Shown here piece after piece: positions 1 through 8,197 of a DNA stretch of 64,000 bases. This DNA is from Saprospiraceae bacterium (GTDB lineage: Bacteria; Bacteroidota; Bacteroidia; Chitinophagales; Saprospiraceae), in contig JABSSL010000093.1 of assembly GCA_013214355.1 (NCBI GenBank), forward strand, positions 1 through 64,000, in the 5' to 3' direction. The translations under genes and the position numbers were made by a program. Every line of letters begins with the position of its first letter. Within the stretch, counting starts at the first letter, position 1. The notes below the pieces were generated by a model. That model was not told the origin of the DNA. It worked only from the letters and a program-made list of their open reading frames with translations, and ran no database searches.

Positions 1-23
1 AAAAACTGGTGCCATAGAACAGG

Positions 24-55
24 AGAGCGGTACCGATCTGTATCGATACCGCTCT
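24..55. other. Stable hairpin downstream of transglycosylase gene
   Basis: A perfect 9-bp inverted repeat (agagcggta at 24-32, taccgctct at 47-55) encloses a second 4-bp stem and a short loop. No T-run follows on either strand, so it is not a textbook intrinsic terminator, but it may mark the 3' end of the minus-strand transglycosylase transcript. Confidence 0.4.
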
Positions 56-155
56 ACAGGCTTAGAATGGCCATCCATCATTGCCTCTTTTTCTTAATGG
101 CTAAAAATTCGGGATGACTCATGTTTCTATTTTCCTTGAAACAGTAGCACTAAGT

Positions 156-1289
156 CTAAGGCTTAGCTGCAGGTTGTTTGGGGAAATAAACTGTGATGGA
201 TTGGTTGACATTAACTTCTGCCATTCTCAAACCGTTCCATGCCATTAAATCTTCGATACTGCAGTTGAAAAGCATCGCAAGCGTTTCAATTCGATCACCC
301 GCTACTACCTTATAGGTACTTTTGAAAGTCCCTTCTGGCATGGCAGCCTTGGTACTTTCGATTCCCTTCTCCTCTAAGAAGCGCTGGAAGGCGCCACTTG
401 CGCTTGCTGGCAATGACAATAGGTTTCCTGCTTTGCTTTTAGGAACGTAGTTATTGACATAACCTGGATTCAACTTCTTCACTTCTGCAAAATTCAATCC
501 ACACTTCTGAGATACATCATACAAACGAATGTAATCATACACTCGATATACCTCTGTATGCTGTAAATCATAAGATGGGTATCTAGGCGTAAGTCCATGA
601 TCTTCGTGATGCTTCATCAGATATGAAGCCGCAACGAAGCGAGGAACATACTTTCTAGATTCTGCAGGCAAGTATGGGATAAGATCCCAGTAATTATTGC
701 AGCGCGCTTGCTTGATCGCCTTTTGTACGCGACCAGCTCCGCAATTGTAAGCAGCCATCACCAATGCCCAATCCTGAAACTCTCTGTACAAGTAAGCCAA
801 TAACTTCACTGCAGCCTCTGTAGCTTCATGTGGATTCAAGCGCTCATCCACCTGGTTATTGATCGAAAGATCGAAGTAACGGGCGGTTACAGGTACGAAT
901 TGCCATAGGCCGGCAGCACCTGCATGCGACTTAATATCCGGGATCAGCCCAGATTCTACAATAGGAAGGTACTTCAACTCTTGAGGAAGTTGATAAAGAC
1001 TTAAATAGTGCTCAAAAATTGGGAAATACATGCTGGATCTACCTAAGATAAGTTCTGCGTCTTTGTATCCAGCGGTGGTGTAGCGCTTAATGTAGTTAAA
1101 AACGTCTACATTGTACTTGACCTCAAAAGGGAAGTTCATTTGGTCAAGTCTTTCTGTGATCACCCCAATCGTTTCGTTATTCCAAGGCTCAACGCCTTCG
1201 TCTAACAAACTGAGGGGTAGTCCGTTAGTTTTAGTAACTGTAAATAACATTAAAGCTATTACAGCTACCTTTGTCCATGGGAATTTCAT
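156..1289 (-). CDS. Membrane-associated/periplasmic lytic transglycosylase with LysM domain (MltD-like)
   Basis: Predicted peptidoglycan-cleaving lytic transglycosylase acting in the periplasm. The N-terminus is a Sec signal peptide (Lys-rich start, hydrophobic stretch to about residue 20). The SLT domain spans about residues 85-220: the catalytic Glu is E112 in LPIVESGL, followed by the family signature AAGLWQF (125-131) and AAYNCGAG near 180. A C-terminal LysM motif (YKVVAGDRIETLAMLF, about 325-370) would bind peptidoglycan. The 377-residue length suits MltD-type enzymes carrying one LysM. The start is the ATG that gives the signal peptide. It is transcribed alone, behind a long leader with its own promoter (described separately), which suggests control at the RNA level. 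Confidence 0.9.
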   Translation of the reverse strand: MKFPWTKVAVIALMLFTVTKTNGLPLSLLDEGVEPWNNETIGVITERLDQMNFPFEVKYNVDVFNYIKRYTTAGYKDAELILGRSSMYFPIFEHYLSLYQLPQELKYLPIVESGLIPDIKSHAGAAGLWQFVPVTARYFDLSINNQVDERLNPHEATEAAVKLLAYLYREFQDWALVMAAYNCGAGRVQKAIKQARCNNYWDLIPYLPAESRKYVPRFVAASYLMKHHEDHGLTPRYPSYDLQHTEVYRVYDYIRLYDVSQKCGLNFAEVKKLNPGYVNNYVPKSKAGNLLSLPASASGAFQRFLEEKGIESTKAAMPEGTFKSTYKVVAGDRIETLAMLFNCSIEDLMAWNGLRMAEVNVNQSITVYFPKQPAAKP

Positions 1290-1309
1290 TATAAACTGGT
1301 TTTAACTCA

Positions 1310-1502
1310 ATGGCCAACAAAAATCCTCGGGATTATTAATGTTTAAACTCTTGGGATATGTTTGAGGATCCCGCGGTCGCACTAGGTGCTTCCGAATTTG
1401 ACCTTGATTCTTAGCGTCTCATAGGGTGACCCGCTATCCGGGGTTTCTTAGCCCTCTCTTACGGCCGTACCTAAATAAAGATTCAGGCCTTTCAGAAAAA
1501 AG
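1310..1502 (-). promoter_or_regulatory. Candidate structured 5' leader (riboswitch-like) of the LysM transglycosylase gene
   Basis: Between the predicted transcription start (~1502) and the start codon at 1289 lies a leader of about 210 nt. Its middle part (about 1360-1480) is clearly GC-richer than its AT-rich surroundings and holds several short hairpins on the minus strand (gggt/accc, gcac/gtgc closed by ggtc/gacc). At its end atcctc (rc of 1367-1372) can pair with gaggat (rc of 1322-1327), followed by a short T-run. A few blocks (gaatc, ggtacgg, cacccta, gacgctaa) loosely recall the c-di-AMP (ydaO/yuaA) class, which elsewhere controls cell-wall hydrolases, but the conserved core is not evident. 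The class is unassigned and function is inference. Confidence 0.35.
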
Positions 1503-1508
1503 CTGACG

Positions 1509-1539
1509 CAAAACTAGGTGCTTTTTCGCTCATTGTCAA
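1509..1539 (-). promoter_or_regulatory. Promoter, Bacteroidota type (TTG-N20-TAnnTTTG)
   Basis: On the minus strand TTGAC (TTG at 1537-1539) is followed after exactly 20 nt by TAGTTTTG (1509-1516), a full match to the -33/-7 pattern of Bacteroidota housekeeping sigma factor. The predicted start near 1502 leads into the structured leader of the LysM transglycosylase. Confidence 0.6.
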
Positions 1540-1846
1540 CGAAAAAGGCAGCAAGTTATCCACATTGAGACTCAACAACCTGTTTACAATAGATGCGTAT
1601 TTATGGTGAAGTCATTAAAAATGAGGGTTTTAGCCTATAAAAAACTGAGCCCCCAGCATTTTTATACCATAAATAGGGTAGAACACAAAATTTTATGCGG
1701 ACTACGAATTGGAGAAAAAAAAGCCGAAAAAAAATGTTAAAATTTTCTTAAATCACCATGGAAAGGACCAAATCCTTTGCTTTTTTGACCTTTCCCTAGC
1801 TAAAAAGTCACATTTCTTAGCCTTTTATTTATATGAAAAATGTATA
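1540..1846. other. AT-rich intergenic stretch, nothing recognised
   Basis: About 300 bases of A/T-rich DNA between the end of recX and the transglycosylase promoter. I see homopolymer A and T runs but no convincing reading frame, strong hairpin or RNA gene. Confidence 0.5.
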
Positions 1847-2317
1847 TTAATGGGTTTTTATTGCCTCCCACACCAATTTTGATTCAAATCCCCTTCGAAT
1901 TAGGTAGTTAGCGATCTTAGCTTTGTTATGGAAGGAAAATGGATCTTCCATTTGAGCGGCCTTCTTTTCAATGAGTAGATGCAATGTCTTTTGATAATCC
2001 TCTTCTTCTATTTCTTCCATGGCCTTACGGATACAATAATCCGTGATCTTTCGTTTTTTTAGCTCCTGTTTGATCCGGGTTCTTCCCCACTTCTTAATAT
2101 TGAATTTCCCACGGGCGTAAGACCTGGCAAAGCGTTCTTCATTCAAGAAATTATCTGTAACCAGTTCAGCCATGATTTCCTCTAGCGTATCTCCATATAC
2201 GCCCAGGTCCAACAATTTGCTTCGCACCTCAGCATGGCAGCGATCTTGATAGGCGCAGTATCGCTGCAATTTCTTCAATGCCTCTACGGCGCTTATGTAC
2301 TTTTTAGGCTTTTGCAC
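1847..2317 (-). CDS. recX: Regulatory protein RecX
   Basis: Small helical protein of the RecX family, which binds RecA and modulates (usually inhibits) its recombinase and co-protease activity in the cytoplasm. The sequence shows the typical three-helix repeats: ALKKLQRYCAYQDRCHAEV near the start, then the conserved NFLNEERFARSYARGKF segment around residues 54-72, followed by KKWGRTRIKQELKKR, and a C-terminal repeat ending in LIRRGFES. Length (156 aa) is normal for the family. The apparent start codon is GTG, and no in-frame ATG lies nearby. recA is not next to it here. The downstream gene on the same strand has its own promoter, so recX is probably monocistronic. Confidence 0.9.
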   Translation of the reverse strand: MQKPKKYISAVEALKKLQRYCAYQDRCHAEVRSKLLDLGVYGDTLEEIMAELVTDNFLNEERFARSYARGKFNIKKWGRTRIKQELKKRKITDYCIRKAMEEIEEEDYQKTLHLLIEKKAAQMEDPFSFHNKAKIANYLIRRGFESKLVWEAIKTH

Positions 2318-2474
2318 AGATGATTTAATATTGAGTTAGTCTAAGGTGTGTCTTTTTCATAAATTACGCGTCTAGATGAAAAAGCAGGTTGGTTTGCTTT
2401 CTCCTAATCGTCAAACCCAAGCTATTTATTCTATTTTCTACATACATCCTCAAAGTTAATTAAAACCACACATT

Positions 2475-3293
2475 ATGAATTTGGACAGTATACTTGAAAC
2501 GATCCAAGGTTTTATTGCACAATATGCCTTAAGTGTAATCGGCGCCATTTTTACGCTAATTATTGGTTTTTGGATTGTTGGTCGCATTACCAGCGTTTTA
2601 AGTAAGACACTCACTAAGCGCGGAGTAGACGAAACCATCCGCCCATTTCTAGTTTCCTTGGTCAGCACTGGCTTAAAAGTGCTTTTGCTACTAAGTGTAG
2701 CCAGTATGTTCGGAATCGAAACCACTTCCTTTGTAGCCATCTTTGGTGCATTAGCCTTTGCGATTGGTATGGCGCTCCAGGGCAGTCTGGGGCATTTCGC
2801 AAGTGGCGTTCTGCTCCTAGTTTTCAAGCCTTACAAAGTAGGCGATTTGGTGACCATTGGTGGTGGCCAGACCGGCACCGTGGAAGGCATCCAAATCTTC
2901 AACACCATCTTAGAAACCTTAGACAACAAAAGAATCATCGTTCCTAATGGAGTAGTAACGAGCAATATCATTACCAATATTTCAGGTCAAGGTATCATTG
3001 GCGTAGAACTGACGTATGGCATTGGCTACAATGATAGTATTGATAAGGCTAGAGAAGTTATCCTTAGAGTGGGTAAGGAATGTCCTTATATTTTGGATGA
3101 TCCTGCTCAAGGTGTAGTAGTTGCTTCACTTGGAGACAGCTCTGTAAACCTAGCCACTCGCCCATTCTGCAATAGTGCGGACTACTGGGATACGTTCTTT
3201 TATATGCAAGAAAACGTGAAAAAGGCCTTTGACGCCGAAGGAATCAGCATTCCATTCCCACAAATGGATGTTCATGTGGATCAAGCCTCCTAG
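2475..3293 (+). CDS. Small-conductance mechanosensitive channel, MscS family
   Basis: Inner-membrane channel expected to open under membrane tension and release solutes during hypo-osmotic shock. Three membrane segments are visible: about residues 18-36, 58-78 and the pore helix about 87-117. The pore helix is rich in Gly/Ala (FGALAFAIGMALQGSLGHFASG) as in MscS TM3 and runs into FKPYKVGDLV, the start of the beta domain. The later NKRIIVPNG motif (about residues 154-162) is also characteristic. At 272 residues it is a minimal family member without extra N-terminal helices. It is divergent from recX and is followed by a strong intrinsic terminator, so it is probably a single-gene transcript. 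Confidence 0.92.
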   Translation: MNLDSILETIQGFIAQYALSVIGAIFTLIIGFWIVGRITSVLSKTLTKRGVDETIRPFLVSLVSTGLKVLLLLSVASMFGIETTSFVAIFGALAFAIGMALQGSLGHFASGVLLLVFKPYKVGDLVTIGGGQTGTVEGIQIFNTILETLDNKRIIVPNGVVTSNIITNISGQGIIGVELTYGIGYNDSIDKAREVILRVGKECPYILDDPAQGVVVASLGDSSVNLATRPFCNSADYWDTFFYMQENVKKAFDAEGISIPFPQMDVHVDQAS

Positions 3294-3370
3294 AACGGAG
3301 TTAAGAGATCCAGCCTAAAAATCACAATCTAGGTTTCCGTCATATGCGCAATAGCGCTATTAAAACCTTT

Positions 3371-3409
3371 GAGCTTTGCATTCTTTTTGAGTGCAAAGCT
3401 CGCCTTTTT
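3371..3409 (+). terminator. Intrinsic terminator after the MscS gene
   Basis: A perfect 10-bp stem (gagctttgca 3371-3380 with tgcaaagctc 3392-3401), 11-nt loop and a following ctttttc tract, placed 78 bp after the MscS stop codon. Confidence 0.85.
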
Positions 3410-3544
3410 CCCCCCTTTCCCTCTCAGCTTGCAGGCTTACAGCGGCTTCCATCGCTAGAGATTTAGCAATAAATTTGCCCTTCCCTATCCTCAAAAGGCT
3501 ACATTTAAGTTGCAAAACATTGGTGATCTCAAAATCAATTGGAC

Positions 3545-4696
3545 ATGAAAAAGGTCTTTCTCTTTTTTCTTTTCGTCACTGCCCTCGTTAGTTCAGGTAC
3601 GACTCAAGTTCCTTTTCTAGACCTGAAAACCAATCTGCAAGCTTGCTTAGATAGTATCGTAGCGGAGCAAAATTTTCCAGGAGCAACCGCAGCAATTGTC
3701 CTAGCTGATGGACAATTGATTAGCTTGGCCTCCGGCTTTGCTGATAAAGAAGAGCGGATGGCTATGCCTTTGGGGGCACAAATGCTGTTAGGTAGTGTAG
3801 GTAAAATTTTTGTCTCGGCCGTAAGCCTCCAATTGGTGGATGAGGGTAAGCTTAACTTGGACGATAAAGTCAGTAAATATTTCCTTGGTGTTGACTGGTT
3901 TAAGGAACTGCCCAATGCTAAAGACCTTACCATAAGATCGCTCCTAAATCATACTAGTGGTCTACCACGCTATGTTTTTGCTCCAGCCTTTATTGAGGTT
4001 ATCGAAAAAGACCCAATGCGTTCCTGGACTCCTGCGGAATGTTTGGCCATTATCGCTTCAGAAGAACCCAAGCATCCCGTTGGAAAGGGCTGGGGCTATT
4101 CTGACACCAATTACATTTTACTAGGTCTCATTATTGAGAAGGTAACCCAATCCACCTACTATTCGCAGCTAGAAGAACGAGTCATTTCTACTTTCCACCT
4201 TCGATCCACTTACCCTTCTACCCAACGAGAACTTCCAGGCTTGACACAAGGGTATATAGGAGAAAATAACTTCTTCAAACTTCCTGAAAAAGTAGTTAAG
4301 AATGGACTTTATGCCATGAATCCTCAATTTGAATGGACGGGAGGGGGCTTGGTAACTAATGTAGAGGATCTGTCCTATTTCATCAAGTGGTTACATACGG
4401 GTAAAGTTCTCAGCTCATCCGCTTATCAGCAGCTGCTTTCCCCCGTAAACTTTCGCAGTGGCCAAGCCGCTGAAACGGGCTATGGCTTAGGTACCTTCGT
4501 TTGGTCCAATCCAACGGGAAAAAGTTTTGGTCATGCCGGAATTATGCCGGGCTATTTTACCCATGTGGAGTATATGCCAGATGGAGGGTATGCGATAGCA
4601 CTACAAGTCAATACAGATCAGAGTGGAGCCCAAGCTAGTCACCAAAACGTTCAGCGACTAAGCTTGAAAGTCGAGCAATTTTTACGAAAGCGATAA
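3545..4696 (+). CDS. Serine hydrolase, beta-lactamase/penicillin-binding (class C-like) family
   Basis: Exported serine hydrolase of the broad beta-lactamase-related family (Pfam Beta-lactamase), whose members include D-aminopeptidases, esterases and PBP-like carboxypeptidases. A signal peptide is evident (KKVFLFFLFVTALVSSG). Catalytic motifs, counted from the ATG at 3545: SxxK as SVGK (S84-K87), the tyrosine motif YSDTNY (from Y185), and a HAG triad (GHAGIMPGY) in place of the KTG box. The length of 383 aa is typical. I chose the ATG over an upstream in-frame TTG (3539) because it gives a clean MKK signal start. The substrate cannot be told from sequence; no resistance role should be assumed. 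It converges on the following GNAT gene with only 8 bp between stops. Confidence 0.85.
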   Translation: MKKVFLFFLFVTALVSSGTTQVPFLDLKTNLQACLDSIVAEQNFPGATAAIVLADGQLISLASGFADKEERMAMPLGAQMLLGSVGKIFVSAVSLQLVDEGKLNLDDKVSKYFLGVDWFKELPNAKDLTIRSLLNHTSGLPRYVFAPAFIEVIEKDPMRSWTPAECLAIIASEEPKHPVGKGWGYSDTNYILLGLIIEKVTQSTYYSQLEERVISTFHLRSTYPSTQRELPGLTQGYIGENNFFKLPEKVVKNGLYAMNPQFEWTGGGLVTNVEDLSYFIKWLHTGKVLSSSAYQQLLSPVNFRSGQAAETGYGLGTFVWSNPTGKSFGHAGIMPGYFTHVEYMPDGGYAIALQVNTDQSGAQASHQNVQRLSLKVEQFLRKR

Positions 4697-4704
4697 CGCG
4701 ATCC

Positions 4705-5169
4705 TTAGTTGTATTTATGGAACATCACCTTTTCCATGTACACCTCTGGTTTCTGAAGCGCTGCAAAGCCAAACTTTGCATAAAGTCCATGTGCATCGCG
4801 AGTAGCCAAAAACCAACGCCGGAACTCTTGGCAAGCAGGATGAGCCAAAATGGAATCAACTAGCCAGGTTCCTAAGCCTTGCCCTTGGTATTCCTCTAAG
4901 ATGAACACATCAGCTAAGTAGCCAAAAGTAGCTGCATCCGTAATTAGTCGAGTATAACCGATCTGTTTTTCTCCATCGTAAACACCAAAACAAATAGCTC
5001 CTTGTGCTGCTTTTTGAACCAACTCCTTAGGGATTCCAGCTGACCAATAGGACTGTTCAGATAAATAAGAATGAATCACCGAAAAGTCTAGCTTAGTGGG
5101 ATTAGTAGAAATGAGGTAGCCATTACGCTCCACCTCATAATGCTCGTGAATATTGGGTAAGGAAGTCAT
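4705..5169 (-). CDS. GNAT family N-acetyltransferase
   Basis: Cytoplasmic acetyltransferase of the GCN5-related fold using acetyl-CoA. The acetyl-CoA-binding motif A is EEYQGQGLGTWLV (about residues 94-106, with the Q/R-x-x-G-x-G pattern as QGQGLG), preceded by the beta4 strand IGYTRLITDAATFGYLADVFI. The C-terminal part (RWFLATRDAHGLYAKFGF) is the usual beta5/alpha4 region with Y and GF. The length of 154 aa is typical of a single-domain GNAT. The acceptor is unknown; sequence style resembles the small uncharacterised acetyltransferases often annotated only as GNAT. It lies just upstream of nothing on its strand except the PLP decarboxylase, 35 bp away, so the two may be co-transcribed. Confidence 0.85.
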   Translation of the reverse strand: MTSLPNIHEHYEVERNGYLISTNPTKLDFSVIHSYLSEQSYWSAGIPKELVQKAAQGAICFGVYDGEKQIGYTRLITDAATFGYLADVFILEEYQGQGLGTWLVDSILAHPACQEFRRWFLATRDAHGLYAKFGFAALQKPEVYMEKVMFHKYN

Positions 5170-5204
5170 GATATTTTATATGAAAAAGAAAACCTAATTG
5201 ATCA

Positions 5205-6611
5205 TTAATTCTGATAGGCAGAAAGAACTTCTTGTAGGGCTTTTTGAATGATGAACAGGTCAGATTCCTGCGTTTGCCAATTGGAAAAGGCCGCCCTAAT
5301 GCAAGGGGTTCCTTTCCAGTCCGAAGGCGTTAAAAACACCCTGCCGTCATGTGTTAAAGCTGCCAGGAACTGGCCGATTTCACCCGCTAACTCCTCCTTG
5401 GGAGCATTCAGTGTAAAGCAAACCACATTGAAATGAACCGGAGAGAGCAGCTTAAAATCAGAAGACCGATCAATCCAATCGCCCAACTGCTTGGCCAAAT
5501 CAACATTCCTTTCCACCAGGTCTCGAAAACCTGCCCGCCCATAAGCCTTCAATGAAAACCAAGTTGGCAAGGCGCGAAAGCGGCGAGAATTCTCTGGTGT
5601 CAGGTGCACAAAGGGAACTTCTGCGGCATTAACTTCCAGGTAGCGGGCTCCACTATTTTGAAATACGGCCTGTTGTAAATCAGGATGACGCGTCAACTGA
5701 ATCGCAGAATCGTAGGGCACATTTAGCATCTTGTGCAGATCAATCGTAATAGAATCTGCTGCGTCGATTCCATCCATGAAATGGGTATATTGTGGAGAAC
5801 AAGCGGCAAAACCACCAAATGCAGCATCTACGTGCAGCCAGAATGGGAATTCCTCTTTGAGCTGACCGATGGCAACCAGGTCATCGAAATCCACACTATT
5901 CACCGTACCGGAATTAGCCACTACTATGCATGGACGGCCATCCTGCTCCTCTAAGGCTTGTCGCAGCGCGGCTAGATCCACCGCTTCACGCCCTTCCTGT
6001 AAAGGTAAGCGCTGCACACAGGACCGCCCCATCCCTAACATGGACAAAGCTTTAAAAACACTGGAATGCGCACAACCGCTCAACACAGGAATCACGCCTA
6101 CCCTAGCCAAGCCCTCGTGGCCAATATCAACACCTAATTGCTGGCCAACCCACTGCCGAGCAATGGCTAAGCCCGTAAAACTCGACATAGTTGCCCCGGA
6201 AACGAAGGTACCTGAGTAAGCCTGATCTATACCAAATAATGCTTTTAGCCAATTGATGGCCTGATACTCTACCTGATTCGCCGAAGAATCTCCGGCACTG
6301 GCCACGTTTTGATCTATCACACTTGTCAACCAATCTCCTGCTATACCTGCAGGAGTACTACCTCCAGTGACGAAACCTAAGTATCGGGGGCCGGGACTAC
6401 CGGACAAACCAGCACTAAATTGCTTCTGGAAAGCAGAGAGGGCCGCTAAGCTTCCCACCCCTTCTTCCTCCAAATTATCATCAATAGATGGGGAAGTACG
6501 AATCCCAGCTGGACGATCAGATAGATTCGCCAGAAAAGCTAAAGACTCCTTCAAGGTCTCTTCTAAGATTACCGGTGTTTGTGTCTTATCTCTCAATAAC
6601 TGTTGTTCCAT
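5205..6611 (-). CDS. PLP-dependent group II (aspartate/glutamate/aromatic-type) amino acid decarboxylase family protein
   Basis: Fold-type I PLP enzyme of Pfam Pyridoxal_deC. Counting from an in-frame TTG at 6665, the internal-aldimine lysine is K312 in IDLHKMLNVPYD, the PLP-stacking histidine is H200 in SGCAHSS, and the cofactor-binding aspartate is D280 in WLHVDAAFGG. The family decarboxylates amino acids such as glutamate, aspartate, DOPA or diaminobutyrate; the exact substrate is not readable here. The first ATG (6611, residue 19 of the longer form) is used for coordinates; the upstream TTG start at 6665 remains possible. The gene diverges from a MocR-type regulator that itself carries a PLP-binding domain, an arrangement that often means that the regulator controls the neighbouring PLP gene (inference). 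Confidence 0.85.
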   Translation of the reverse strand: MEQQLLRDKTQTPVILEETLKESLAFLANLSDRPAGIRTSPSIDDNLEEEGVGSLAALSAFQKQFSAGLSGSPGPRYLGFVTGGSTPAGIAGDWLTSVIDQNVASAGDSSANQVEYQAINWLKALFGIDQAYSGTFVSGATMSSFTGLAIARQWVGQQLGVDIGHEGLARVGVIPVLSGCAHSSVFKALSMLGMGRSCVQRLPLQEGREAVDLAALRQALEEQDGRPCIVVANSGTVNSVDFDDLVAIGQLKEEFPFWLHVDAAFGGFAACSPQYTHFMDGIDAADSITIDLHKMLNVPYDSAIQLTRHPDLQQAVFQNSGARYLEVNAAEVPFVHLTPENSRRFRALPTWFSLKAYGRAGFRDLVERNVDLAKQLGDWIDRSSDFKLLSPVHFNVVCFTLNAPKEELAGEIGQFLAALTHDGRVFLTPSDWKGTPCIRAAFSNWQTQESDLFIIQKALQEVLSAYQN

Positions 6612-6739
6612 TAAGTCGTAGATTTTACGGGTATCCGAATTTCCTGCGGCCAAAATTAGAGACAATGCCCACAGGAAAACAGATTCAGTTTTTTATATTT
6701 AAACCATATCAGATTATCTATAACGATATTCCTCTATTC

Positions 6740-8167
6740 ATGACGGCATTCTTGTACGAACGTATTGCCAAAACCTTAGAACAAAGCATCAGGCAAGGGA
6801 CGCTCAAGGAAGGCGATAAACTTCCTTCTGTCAGAAACTCTAGCAAACAAAGAGGGGTAAGTCCCTCCACTATATTTCAAGCTTATTATCTTCTTGAGGC
6901 CAAAGGCTTAATCGAGGCTAGATCCAAATCCGGTTATTATGTAAAGTTTGCAGTGCAAAAACTATCACGTGCTTCCTCCCCCATTGAACGGCAAGCCCAA
7001 CCCTCACCTAAACAATTGGACAGCGCTTTCATCATTGAGGAAATGGAAGAACTTAGAGACAACTCCACACTAATTCGTCTTTCAAGCGCCTATCCTTCTC
7101 CAGATCTTTTACCTACTGCAAAAATCCAGAAGGCCATTATTGAAGCTACTCGCATGAATAAGGAAAACCTATTGCACTATGAACTACCTCAAGGTAATAA
7201 AGCCCTTCGAAGTATCATCGGAAGGCAGCTATTAGAATGGGGTGATTACTATACGCCGGATGAGATGATCATTACGACGGGTTGTATGGAGGCCCTTAAC
7301 TTATGTCTTCGAGCAGTATCAAAACCTGGTGATATTATAGCTATGGATCAACTCACCTATTTCGGTATTGCTCAAATGGTTGAGAATCTGGGGCTACAGG
7401 TCATTGCTATTCCTGTTCATGAGGAATTCGGTCTAGATATAGACTTCCTCGAAAAGGCGATCCAGTCCTTTCCTGTGAAGGTGTGTCTTTCAGTAACTAA
7501 CTTCAACAACCCCACTGGAGCAGTTATCCCAACCGAACAAAAAAAACGACTGGTGAAACTTCTACGTCAACATGCAATACCATTAATTGAGGATGACATC
7601 TACGGCGACTTATATTTTGACGTAACCCGGCCAAGTACTTGCAAACAGTTTGATGAAGATGGATGGGTTATGTATTGTTCGTCTTTTTCCAAGACTCTAG
7701 CCCCTGGGTTTCGGGTAGGCTACTGTCTTCCGGGAAGGTTTCTTCCGTCCGTACTACAACAAAAGAGGATTCATTCCATCAGTTCAGACAGTCTGGCACA
7801 GTTGGCCGTATTGCATTTTCTTAAAAAGGGTAGATACGGCTTTTATCTGCGTAAACTTCGTACGGCGTTACATAAGCAAGCTTTACAGTATGCTCAGGGC
7901 ATTCGGACCTACTTCCCAGAAGAGGTTAGATTTTTACTGCCTAGCGGTGGGATGGTTCTTTGGTTAAGCCTACCACAGGGCTTTGACGGATATCAGTTGT
8001 TTCGCGAAGCTAGAGAACATGACATTGGAATATCCCCAGGCCAAGTCTTTGCAGTGGAAGGGTCATATAAGAATTATATCAGACTGAGTTTCAGTCATCC
8101 TTTTGACGAGAAGGTTGAAGCTGGACTAAAACAGCTGGGACAATTAGCAAAAAAACTCCTACATTGA
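6740..8167 (+). CDS. MocR-type transcriptional regulator (GntR winged helix fused to aminotransferase-like domain)
   Basis: Two-domain regulator. An N-terminal GntR winged-helix domain (about residues 1-75) shows LYERIAKTLEQSIRQGTL, KLPSVRNSS and SPSTIFQAYYLLEAKGLI. The rest is a fold-type I aminotransferase-like domain with the lysine in YCSSFSKTLAPGFRVGY, the Tyr/Asp region NNPTGAVIP and EDDIYGDLYFD, all needed for PLP binding. In this family PLP or a PLP-amino acid adduct acts as effector, and genes for PLP enzymes or vitamin B6 supply are common targets. The reading frame is open further upstream (ATG at 6665 and beyond), but 6740 gives the family-typical N-terminus and leaves room for a shared promoter with the divergent decarboxylase. 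Confidence 0.88.
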   Translation: MTAFLYERIAKTLEQSIRQGTLKEGDKLPSVRNSSKQRGVSPSTIFQAYYLLEAKGLIEARSKSGYYVKFAVQKLSRASSPIERQAQPSPKQLDSAFIIEEMEELRDNSTLIRLSSAYPSPDLLPTAKIQKAIIEATRMNKENLLHYELPQGNKALRSIIGRQLLEWGDYYTPDEMIITTGCMEALNLCLRAVSKPGDIIAMDQLTYFGIAQMVENLGLQVIAIPVHEEFGLDIDFLEKAIQSFPVKVCLSVTNFNNPTGAVIPTEQKKRLVKLLRQHAIPLIEDDIYGDLYFDVTRPSTCKQFDEDGWVMYCSSFSKTLAPGFRVGYCLPGRFLPSVLQQKRIHSISSDSLAQLAVLHFLKKGRYGFYLRKLRTALHKQALQYAQGIRTYFPEEVRFLLPSGGMVLWLSLPQGFDGYQLFREAREHDIGISPGQVFAVEGSYKNYIRLSFSHPFDEKVEAGLKQLGQLAKKLLH

Positions 8168-8197
8168 CCCTCCAATAGCAATCCTCAAATACCCAGT

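Noticed and set aside
1370-1412. Possible SRP RNA domain IV (ggtc...ggaa...gacc) on the minus strand
   Set aside because: The ggaa is followed by a self-complementary gcacctagtgc stem instead of the conserved asymmetric loop, and the long flanking helices of SRP RNA are missing.
2456-2827. 123-codon frame antisense to the MscS gene
   Set aside because: Low-complexity Ser/Lys/Pro composition with no family resemblance; the opposite strand encodes a clear MscS.
3391-3591. Frame overlapping the MscS terminator
   Set aside because: Begins in the terminator and has no recognisable product; the true gene is the serine hydrolase from 3545.
3545-4696. Calling the serine hydrolase an antibiotic-resistance beta-lactamase
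   Set aside because: The family is dominated by peptidases and esterases; the KTG box is replaced by HAG and nothing indicates beta-lactam hydrolysis.
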